Below are positions 57,585 through 64,000 of a stretch of 64,000 bases of DNA, piece by piece. The notes beneath the pieces were generated by a model. That model made no database searches, was not told where the DNA came from, and saw nothing but the letters and a program-made list of their open reading frames with translations. The stretch is taken from assembly GCF_003987645.1 (NCBI RefSeq), contig NZ_NGKA01000001.1:186001-250000 (forward strand), in the 5' to 3' direction. The DNA is from Vagococcus elongatus. Lineage in GTDB: Bacteria > Bacillota > Bacilli > Lactobacillales > Vagococcaceae. Position numbers and translations under genes: made by a program. The first letter of the stretch is position 1, and every line of letters begins with the position of its first letter.

Positions 57585-58669
57585 TTCAAGCAAGTGCACC
57601 GGGAAAATTATATATTGCGGGTGAATATGCCGTACTTGAGCCGGGACACCCAGCTATTTTGGTGGCTCTGGAACAATATATCACTGTCCGTCTGAAAGAA
57701 ACAAATAACTTGGGAACCATTCGTTCCAGTCTGACCAATAACTTTCCGATTCTTTGGACACGTAAACAAGGAAAATTTTTTATCGACCAACGAGAAAATC
57801 CTTTTGCTTATGTGGCAGAAGCTGTGACCACGACTGAAAAGTATATTCAAGAACTTGGAAAAAAATTAACATTTTTTAATATAGAAATAGATAGCGACCT
57901 AGACAATAAAGACGGTCGCAAGTATGGTCTTGGTTCCAGCGGTGCCGTCACCGTTGCAACAATCAAAGCCTTGTTAAAGTTTTACCGTGTCGCTTTTACT
58001 CACGAAACAGTTTATAAATTAGCGGCAATCACCCATCTTGCTATTAATAGTAACGGTTCTTTTGGTGATTTGGCTGCCAGTACTTATGGCGGATGGATTG
58101 CTTATTCTTGTTTTGATCGTGACTGGTTAGCCAAGGAGTTAACTAAGCACAGTTTATTAGAAATATTAGAGATGGAGTGGCCTCTTTTGTCCATTCAGCC
58201 ATTAGAAGCTCCCGAAGATTTAGAACTTTTGATCGGTTGGACCGGCTCCCCTGCTTCCACTACTCATCTGGTAGATTTGCTGAATGATGAAAAAGCTGAA
58301 ATCAAAGAAACCTATCAAGTATTTCTGAAGAAAAGCAAACAAATCGTGTCTCAGATTATCACAGCCTTTCAGGAACAAAATCTTTCAGCGATTCAGCACG
58401 GTATTCGAGAAAATCGTGCATTGCTGCAAAAATTGGGTTCCTCAAGTCGTGTCCATATCGAAACATCGGCTCTTTTTGAGTTGTGTGAAATTGCCGAAGA
58501 CTATATGGGAGCGGCAAAATCATCTGGTGCTGGCGGAGGAGATTGCGGCATCGTTCTGATAAACAAGACAAAAGATCATTTTGAATTGTTTAAAGAATGG
58601 AAAAATGCTGGAATCACACACCTCCCTCTAGCAGTTCATCACGAAAAACTACCTGTTTCTATAAAATAA
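57581..58669 (+). CDS. mvaK2: Phosphomevalonate kinase
   Basis: A 362-residue GHMP kinase making mevalonate 5-diphosphate. N-terminal APGKLYIAGEYAVLEPGHPA, ATP loop KYGLGSSGAVTVAT, and the C-terminal AKSSGAGGGDCGIVL are intact. ATG overlaps the mvaD stop by 4 bases. Third gene of the operon. Confidence 0.96.
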   Translation: MIQASAPGKLYIAGEYAVLEPGHPAILVALEQYITVRLKETNNLGTIRSSLTNNFPILWTRKQGKFFIDQRENPFAYVAEAVTTTEKYIQELGKKLTFFNIEIDSDLDNKDGRKYGLGSSGAVTVATIKALLKFYRVAFTHETVYKLAAITHLAINSNGSFGDLAASTYGGWIAYSCFDRDWLAKELTKHSLLEILEMEWPLLSIQPLEAPEDLELLIGWTGSPASTTHLVDLLNDEKAEIKETYQVFLKKSKQIVSQIITAFQEQNLSAIQHGIRENRALLQKLGSSSRVHIETSALFELCEIAEDYMGAAKSSGAGGGDCGIVLINKTKDHFELFKEWKNAGITHLPLAVHHEKLPVSIK

Positions 58670-58680
58670 GGAGGGATACC

Positions 58681-59745
58681 ATGAGTATCCATAAAAATCG
58701 CAAAGATGAGCATGTGGCCTTAGCTGAACAATTTTATCAGTCAACTGTTTCAGGCGATTTTGACAGCATTCGTTTTATCCATCATTCATTTCCTGAGACA
58801 GACTTTGAAGATGTTAAAATGAATACTTCTTTTGCTGGATTAGAGTTCCCCTTCCCTTTCTTCATCAACGGAATGACTGGAGGAAGTAAAAAAACGCAGC
58901 AAATCAATCTTGATTTGGCTACCGTTGCTAGAGAAACTGGTCTGGCAATGGCTTCCGGCTCTGTGAGTGCTGGAATCAAACACCCCGAGACAAGTGAAAG
59001 CTATTCTATCATTCGAAAAACAAATCCTCAGGGGAAAATTTTTGCCAATATGGGACCTGAACACCCTTTAGAGAATTATTTGAAAGCAGTGGATTTGCTT
59101 CAAGCGGATGCTTTGCAGATTCATGTGAATGTTCCCCAAGAATTACTGATGCCTGAAGGCGAGCGCAAATTTTCCCATTGGCTGGCTAATATCCAACAGA
59201 CGGTTGAAAAAGTCGGTGTACCAGTGATTGTTAAAGAAGTCGGCTTTGGGATGAGTCGGGAAACCATCAGACAACTTGTTCAGGCCGGTGTTCATACGAT
59301 AGATGTCAGCGGTCGAGGAGGCACAAACTTTATTCAGATAGAAAACTCCAGAAGAAAGAAGAAAGATTTTTCTTTTGCTGAAAATTGGGGACAGTCGACC
59401 CCGATTGCCTTACTAGAGGCGAACAGTCAGCCTGAACCTTTAGAAATTTTAGCTTCTGGCGGCATTCGCACCCCTTTTGATATTGTAAAATCTTTAGCTC
59501 TTGGCGCTCGTGCCGTTGGACTTTCTGGTCAATTTCTCCACTTGGTCGTCAATGAAGGTGTAGAAAAAACTATTGAGGAAGTGACACGTTGGAAAGAAAA
59601 TATCCGTACAATGATGACACTTTTAGGTGCGGCAGAGATTGCCGAATTGCAGCAAACAGATATCATTCTTTATGAACCATTAAAAACTTGGTGTGAAGCT
59701 CGCCATATCAACTGGCGCACTTACGCTAATCGTTCAAATATTTAA
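58681..59745 (+). CDS. fni: Type 2 isopentenyl-diphosphate isomerase
   Basis: A 354-residue FMN- and NADPH-dependent enzyme interconverting IPP and DMAPP. N-terminal NRKDEHVALAEQF, FFINGMTGGSKKT and LASGGIRTPFDIVKSL fit the family. ATG at 58681 follows AAGGAGGG; a longer frame to 58597 overlaps mvaK2. Ends the mevalonate operon; the terminator follows directly. Confidence 0.96.
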   Translation: MSIHKNRKDEHVALAEQFYQSTVSGDFDSIRFIHHSFPETDFEDVKMNTSFAGLEFPFPFFINGMTGGSKKTQQINLDLATVARETGLAMASGSVSAGIKHPETSESYSIIRKTNPQGKIFANMGPEHPLENYLKAVDLLQADALQIHVNVPQELLMPEGERKFSHWLANIQQTVEKVGVPVIVKEVGFGMSRETIRQLVQAGVHTIDVSGRGGTNFIQIENSRRKKKDFSFAENWGQSTPIALLEANSQPEPLEILASGGIRTPFDIVKSLALGARAVGLSGQFLHLVVNEGVEKTIEEVTRWKENIRTMMTLLGAAEIAELQQTDIILYEPLKTWCEARHINWRTYANRSNI

Positions 59746-59782
59746 AAACTTTCTTTCAGAAATTCTGAAAGAAAGTTTTTTT
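59746..59782 (+). terminator. Terminator after fni
   Basis: AAACTTTCTTTCAG pairs perfectly with CTGAAAGAAAGTTT around a 5-base loop, followed by TTTT. Confidence 0.95.
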
Positions 59783-60025
59783 GATAGTTTTTATCTTAGA
59801 AACGGTCGTACATGTGTGAACCCTATAACTATTTCGAGATGCAAATAACGTCACGTGTGATGATGTTCTGACATCGTTACCCGCTCCCTAACTTCATTAT
59901 GGTCTCATATCGAGTATAGTGTTACACTGTCAAAGTAAATAAAATAAATATTCGGTATTTTCAGTTACTGCCTAATCATGGTAAACTGAAGGTGGTTTGA
60001 AAAAATAAAAAGGAGTTTTTTCTTT
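59783..60025. other. Intergenic region with palindromes ahead of the zinc-ribbon/acyltransferase genes
   Basis: No gene is seen. Palindrome AGTGTTACACT lies near 59927-59937 beside TATAGT, and TTCAGTT/AACTGAA form an inverted repeat near 59966-59997. These could be operators for a regulator of the genes starting at 60026. Confidence 0.45.
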
Positions 60026-60703
60026 ATGACCAAGTGTATTCGTTGTCAAGTCGATGTTGCTGACAATCATTTGAATTGCCCATTATGCGGGATTAAACTA
60101 AGAGAAAGCATAAAGGATACCCACGTCTCTTATCCGGAATATCCACAAATTGCAAAAAGGAAAAAACTTCTTGTTAAGGTTTGGACGTTCGTCACCATTT
60201 CGATCATCGTCTTTTCTTTAGCCATCAATGCTTTGACTTGGAAAGTTAAACCTATTGGCTGGTCGCCGATTCTTTCTATTGCCGTTTTTTATATCTGGTT
60301 TTTAGGACAGGATTTATATCAAAAATTTAATATCAACCTCGTTGCAAAAACATTATGGAATAATTATCTCATATTAACCGTTTTTTTCCTGATCGTTGAC
60401 AATGTCACAGGTTATGGGAAATGGTCATTAAATTTCGTCATCCCCTTCCTCGGGATTGCTACAGGTTTTATTATGACTCTCTGGTCTGTCAAAAATAAAT
60501 CCATGTGGCGAGACGATATAGGTTATATTTTATTGATTTTAGGTGTCAATGTGTTGCCTTTCATTTTATTTTTACTGAAAGCTGTGGATGTCCTATGGCC
60601 AAGTATTGCTTCTCTGCTTTATGGAGTAATGACCGTTGTGGGGATTTTCATTTTTTCGGGAAGAAGATTATTATATGAATTACAAAAAAGATTTCACTTT
60701 TGA
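60026..60703 (+). CDS. Zinc-ribbon integral membrane protein (DUF6320-like)
   Basis: A 225-residue protein. The N-terminus has a two-CXXC zinc ribbon (CIRCQVDVADNHLNCPLCG). After a linker come about six membrane segments (about 52-215). It resembles membrane proteins (DUF6320-type) commonly encoded beside putative alcohol acetyltransferases. AAAAGGAG before ATG. Forms an operon with the acyltransferase 45 bases downstream. Function not established. Confidence 0.72.
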   Translation: MTKCIRCQVDVADNHLNCPLCGIKLRESIKDTHVSYPEYPQIAKRKKLLVKVWTFVTISIIVFSLAINALTWKVKPIGWSPILSIAVFYIWFLGQDLYQKFNINLVAKTLWNNYLILTVFFLIVDNVTGYGKWSLNFVIPFLGIATGFIMTLWSVKNKSMWRDDIGYILLILGVNVLPFILFLLKAVDVLWPSIASLLYGVMTVVGIFIFSGRRLLYELQKRFHF

Positions 60704-60748
60704 TTAAGAAAATTTAACTGTCTCACCTTTAAAAATAGGAGGTTTCCC

Positions 60749-62059
60749 ATGCACAATTGGTATCGTTTAGATAATGCCGCAATCGTCTTCCCTTCTGTTT
60801 CCGGAAGAAACAATTCATCGGTTTTTCGGTTTGCAGTCGTCCTAAAAGAAAAGGTTAATCCTGTGTCTCTGCAAAAAGCAGTCAACGTTGTGATGCCTAG
60901 GTTTCCAATGTTTACTGTCCGTTTAAGACAAGGTATCTTTTGGAATTACTTAGACGAAAATCGGCACCCTTTGAAGATAAAAAAAGAAATCAATCCTCCT
61001 TGTGAACCGATATCTAATCAGGACGATGGCTATTCTTTAAGAATTTTATATCACCGTTACCGTATCTCCATTGAAATGTTTCATGCATTGACTGATGGAG
61101 GCGGCGCTATTGAATTATTAAAAACTCTGGTCTATTATTACTTTCTGATTGAAGGTTACGAATTAGATCATGAAAATAAAATATTATTAGCCAAAGATGC
61201 GATTTCTCGCGACGAGCTGGAAGACAGTTTTTCTGCCAATTACACGCCAATCTACGCAGAGAGCACTTCAAGTCCGGCTTCTTATCATTTAAAAGGGGTT
61301 CGCCTAGAGGACTCAGATGCAAGTACCATCAGCGGTGTTACCAGTGGCAGTCAACTCAATCAAGTGGCCAAATCCTATGGAGGCTCAATCACTGCTTATC
61401 TGGCTTCATTACTGTTGATGTCGATTTATCAGACGAGAAAATCCGAGAAGGCTCAGAAAAAACCCATCGTTATTGCGGTGCCGGTGAACTTGCGACCAGT
61501 GTTTGGTTCAAAAACATTGAAAAATTTTTTTACGGTGGTTAATGTGGGTGCTTATATGAATGACGAAATCACTCTGAAAGATTTAGTTCCACAAATTCAA
61601 GAAATGTTGCTGCAAAAAACCAGCAAAAGCAATTTGCAATCAGCCATCAATCATAATGTGAACTTCGAGCGTAATTTGGCTTCAAAATTCGTGCCGCTGT
61701 TTGTTAAAAAATTAGCTGTAAGAATCGGCTTCGGCTATTTAAGTGAACGGCGAAAGACGATTACCTTGACCAATTTGGGACGGATGGATTTACCGAAAGA
61801 GATGCTCGCACTAATCGAACATGCTGAAATTTTTGCCTACCCTACCCAACAAAGCCCAATGGCCTGCGGGTTGATTTCCTGTGGAGATAAACTAACTATC
61901 AGCTTTATTAAAAATATTGTGGATACAGATGTCCCCCAATACTTTTTTTCCCACTTAGCTTCTCAAGAAGCACTTGATGTTTTCGTCTACAGTAACGGTA
62001 TTGAAGAAAGATTTGAAGAAAACCTGCAGAAAGAAACTACCCGACCTGAAAGTGATTAA
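60749..62059 (+). CDS. Condensation-domain / alcohol acetyltransferase-like acyltransferase
   Basis: A 436-residue protein of the CoA-dependent acyltransferase/NRPS-condensation superfamily. The catalytic HXXXDG motif is intact at H112-G117 (FHALTDGGGAI). N-terminal half contains AIVFPSVSGR and LQKAVNVVMPRFPMF; the C-terminal half has a DFGWG-like region replaced by LTNLGRMDLPKEM. AGGAGG before ATG. It probably transfers an acyl group from CoA to an alcohol or amine acceptor; no NRPS modules are near. Partner of the zinc-ribbon membrane protein. Confidence 0.8.
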   Translation: MHNWYRLDNAAIVFPSVSGRNNSSVFRFAVVLKEKVNPVSLQKAVNVVMPRFPMFTVRLRQGIFWNYLDENRHPLKIKKEINPPCEPISNQDDGYSLRILYHRYRISIEMFHALTDGGGAIELLKTLVYYYFLIEGYELDHENKILLAKDAISRDELEDSFSANYTPIYAESTSSPASYHLKGVRLEDSDASTISGVTSGSQLNQVAKSYGGSITAYLASLLLMSIYQTRKSEKAQKKPIVIAVPVNLRPVFGSKTLKNFFTVVNVGAYMNDEITLKDLVPQIQEMLLQKTSKSNLQSAINHNVNFERNLASKFVPLFVKKLAVRIGFGYLSERRKTITLTNLGRMDLPKEMLALIEHAEIFAYPTQQSPMACGLISCGDKLTISFIKNIVDTDVPQYFFSHLASQEALDVFVYSNGIEERFEENLQKETTRPESD

Positions 62060-62067
62060 ATTAGATA

Positions 62068-62118
62068 GAAAACAAGCTCAACTTCTGTGGACAACACTAA
62101 AGTTGAGCTTGTTTTCTG
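62068..62118. terminator. Bidirectional terminator between acyltransferase and GntR genes
   Basis: GAAAACAAGCTCAACTT and AAGTTGAGCTTGTTTTC form a perfect 17-base stem with a ~15-base loop. Ends two convergent genes. Confidence 0.85.
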
Positions 62119-62144
62119 CTTACTAATTGTGACATCACTTAAAC

Positions 62145-62852
62145 TTATTGGATAACATCCAACACTGTATACCGTTTTTTATCATACCTGTTTCTGCTTT
62201 TAGAATATTCGATGGGACGGGAATTTTTTAAATACACGACTTGTTCCACTTCTAATACCGGGTCATCCGCCGCACAATCTAAATATTTCTGATCTAATTC
62301 GGAAGGCTTGTCCGCTTGTATGGAGCGATGAGCACCGGCAAACTCAATCCCTAACTCATCTAAGTAAGTATAAATCGATTGTTCGATAATCTCTGTTGTT
62401 AAGTTTGGCACCAAATCTGTCGGCATAAACGTATGCTCGATTACAAAAGGTTCGTCATCCACAAAGCGCAGCCGGATGATTTCATATACAGGAATGTGAC
62501 TGCTGATTTTCAGTTGTTCTTGAATTTCTTCAGAAGGAAAGTCTACATTGAACAACAAAACTTTGCTCCTGATCTTCCTTCCCTTCAATCCCTTTGTCAG
62601 ACCTGTATAATCATTTGCCAAAGTCGGCGAACGTTTAAATGAGCTGTTGCGCAACACATAGGTGCCCACACCACGCTGACTATACACCAGACCTTCCATC
62701 ATCAGCATATTGATAGCTTTATTAACAGTCATCCGGCTGACATTAAATTCTTCAACAAAATCTGTTTGATTGGGAATCAGAGTATTTTCTGGATATTCAC
62801 CAGACAAGATTCGTTTCCTGATGATACCAGCTACTTTTTCATATTTTGTCAA
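62145..62852 (-). CDS. GntR/HutC-family transcriptional regulator with UTRA domain
   Basis: A 235-residue regulator. Residues ~1-70 form a GntR winged helix (LIPNQTDFVEEFNVSRMTVNKAINMLMMEG); residues ~95-230 are a UTRA ligand-binding domain (IPVYEIIRLRFVDDEPFVIEHTFM). Start is TTG at 62852 behind AGGAAGAG. TATAAT lies at 62885-62890 on the reverse strand. Related regulators respond to phosphorylated sugars, and the PTS gene just upstream on the same strand is the likely target. Confidence 0.9.
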   Translation of the reverse strand: MTKYEKVAGIIRKRILSGEYPENTLIPNQTDFVEEFNVSRMTVNKAINMLMMEGLVYSQRGVGTYVLRNSSFKRSPTLANDYTGLTKGLKGRKIRSKVLLFNVDFPSEEIQEQLKISSHIPVYEIIRLRFVDDEPFVIEHTFMPTDLVPNLTTEIIEQSIYTYLDELGIEFAGAHRSIQADKPSELDQKYLDCAADDPVLEVEQVVYLKNSRPIEYSKSRNRYDKKRYTVLDVIQ

Positions 62853-62902
62853 CTCTCTCTTCCTTTCGTCCTTAGTTCATCCATATTATAGCATTCAACC
62901 AT

Positions 62903-62945
62903 AAAAAAAGTTACCTGATAAAAACTATCAAGTAACTTTTTGTGA
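62903..62945 (-). terminator. Terminator after the PTS gene
   Basis: AAAAAGTTAC and GTAACTTTTT, with inner TGAT/ATCA pairing, form a hairpin. On the reverse strand TTTTTTT follows, ending the PTS transcript before the GntR gene. Confidence 0.9.
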
Positions 62946-62957
62946 TTAGTTCCCGGA

Positions 62958-64000
62958 TTATTCCATAGCAAGCTGTTGTTTGTCCATGATTTTGACAAAA
63001 GGATACCAAATTATTGCTACTAGAATAAAATCTATGATTTGCAGTACGCCTCCCAAAACTGAATTAGTCGCAAGAATTCCGCTAAACACAATGGGTACCG
63101 TCCACGGTACAGAAACTCCTGTAGGTGTAGGGAAAAGACCAATTGCCATGACTAAATAGTTGAATAACGTCACAACAAGTGGAGCCAAAATCCAAGGAAT
63201 AAAAATAGTAACATTCATCACAATAGGCAATCCAAAGATCACAGGCTCATTTACATTGAAAAGTCCTGGTGCCAGTGCAAGTTTTCCAATGTCTTTTGAT
63301 TGCTTAGATTTCATGACAAAGACTAGCAAGATAACCACAGCCAATGTCATACCGGAACCGCCCAATCCAACTGTAAAAGTTTCCATAAAAGCTTTTGAAA
63401 TAATGTGTGGCAGTTCCAAACCATTTTTATAAGCTTCCAAATTATCGAGCATCAGTGTGTTCCAAATAGGATCCATCACGGAATTGACAATGATTTGTCC
63501 ATGTAATCCAAAAAACCATAAAAATTGAACTAAAAACAAAGCAAGCAATGTGGCTGGCAAACTACTTCCCAACCCGACTAGAGGTTTTTGAATCAATTCG
63601 TACACCACGTCGTGCAAATTAGTTGTAAAGACTCCAACTACAACAGCGTTTATGATTAAAAAGGCAAATAAAGTTACTGTAGCAGGGATAAGTGCAGCAA
63701 ATGAACGGGAAACTGCTGGTGGTACGCCTACCGGCATTTTTATCATCCAACCTTTTTTGGTCACCCGGCTAAATATTTCTGCTGCAACAAATGCTGCAAT
63801 CATCCCGATGAACATTCCTTTAGCACCAAGTCTGTCTAATGACAAAACGCCAGAAATCTCTTCCCCGCTTTCAGTCAACATTACAAAAGGAGTCAGAATC
63901 AAATAGGAAGCCAAAGAAACTGCACCACCAAAGATACCTTCCAACTCATAAGATTTTGATAAGTAATAACCTATACCAAAGGTAACAAAGATTGTCATAA
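62958..64000 (-). CDS. PTS lactose/cellobiose-family IIC permease (5' part outside window)
   Basis: The C-terminal ~347 residues of a phosphotransferase-system membrane permease with about eight hydrophobic segments visible; the N-terminus lies beyond 64000. The family signature NVNEPVIFGLPIVMN, carrying the conserved Glu involved in sugar binding, is present, with TFTVGLGGSGMTL upstream. It translocates and phosphorylates a disaccharide or beta-glucoside with IIA/IIB partners not seen here. GntR regulator follows downstream. Confidence 0.9.
   Translation of the reverse strand, partial: MTIFVTFGIGYYLSKSYELEGIFGGAVSLASYLILTPFVMLTESGEEISGVLSLDRLGAKGMFIGMIAAFVAAEIFSRVTKKGWMIKMPVGVPPAVSRSFAALIPATVTLFAFLIINAVVVGVFTTNLHDVVYELIQKPLVGLGSSLPATLLALFLVQFLWFFGLHGQIIVNSVMDPIWNTLMLDNLEAYKNGLELPHIISKAFMETFTVGLGGSGMTLAVVILLVFVMKSKQSKDIGKLALAPGLFNVNEPVIFGLPIVMNVTIFIPWILAPLVVTLFNYLVMAIGLFPTPTGVSVPWTVPIVFSGILATNSVLGGVLQIIDFILVAIIWYPFVKIMDKQQLAME

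Overview
The window is low-GC chromosomal DNA from a Gram-positive coccus of the Lactobacillales, most likely Enterococcaceae (Enterococcus/Vagococcus-like). Supporting evidence is AGGAGG-type ribosome binding sites, lipobox lipoproteins, a PyrR-attenuated pyr operon, an EbsA/EbsB-like pair, a complete mevalonate-to-IPP gene set, a class B RNase P RNA, and the ypsA-gpsB-rnpB-ypsC / recU-ponA / nth-dnaD neighbourhood known from Firmicutes. The HMG-CoA reductase here has one function only. Enterococcus faecalis carries a thiolase-reductase fusion (MvaE), so a relative outside the core enterococci is plausible. No rRNA, tRNA, CRISPR array, prophage or intact insertion sequence was seen.

Layout. 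1-2.8 kb: edge of a carbohydrate ABC transporter with an AraC-type regulator, then a lipoprotein (DUF4430) and ECF S-component pair that may scavenge a corrinoid. 2.8-3.4 kb: gene-free stretch with two strong hairpins. 3.4-6.9 kb: pstS-phoP-phoR behind a Pho-box-like promoter. 7.2-9.1 kb: an Xre/TPR regulator and a cytoplasmic alpha-carbonic anhydrase. 9.2-21 kb: the ten-gene pyr operon (pyrR-pyrP-pyrB-pyrC-carA-carB-pyrK-pyrDB-pyrF-pyrE) with two PyrR attenuators. 21-24 kb: rluD-like, lspA, a HEPN-like/CBS protein, a membrane protein and a 36-codon basic peptide gene. 24-32 kb: cold-shock protein, ebsA/ebsB-like genes, DUF1836, DegV, a bacterial-type PARG, GT8, a phospholipase-D-like protein and aldehyde dehydrogenase. 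32-44.5 kb: M32 carboxypeptidase, RlmL-like methyltransferase, rnpB, gpsB, ypsA, recU-pbp1A, nth-dnaD, lysozyme-like protein, apt, recJ. 44.7-52.8 kb: two tandem paralogous membrane proteins, LapA-like protein, SDR, rnz, obg, a lipoprotein, DUF4145, mupG and a cyclophilin lipoprotein. 52.9-59.7 kb: mvaS-mvaA and mvk-mvaD-mvaK2-fni. 60-62 kb: zinc-ribbon membrane protein plus a condensation-type acyltransferase. 62-64 kb: GntR regulator and the edge of a lactose/cellobiose-type PTS IIC.

How the genes work together. The pyr operon encodes the whole route from bicarbonate, glutamine and aspartate to UMP plus uracil uptake, and a carbonic anhydrase without a signal peptide lies just downstream. 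The mva genes convert acetyl/acetoacetyl-CoA to IPP and DMAPP except for the thiolase step, which must be encoded elsewhere. PstS with PhoPR forms a phosphate-sensing unit, but pstCAB is not beside it. Many start codons were moved inward from the longest reading frame because the ribosome binding site, or an upstream attenuator, lies inside the longer frame.

The least explained items are the 36-codon peptide gene at 23583-23693, the tandem membrane paralogues at 44.7-45.4 kb, the HEPN-like/CBS protein, the zinc-ribbon/acyltransferase pair at 60-62 kb, and the structured gene-free region near 3.0-3.1 kb.
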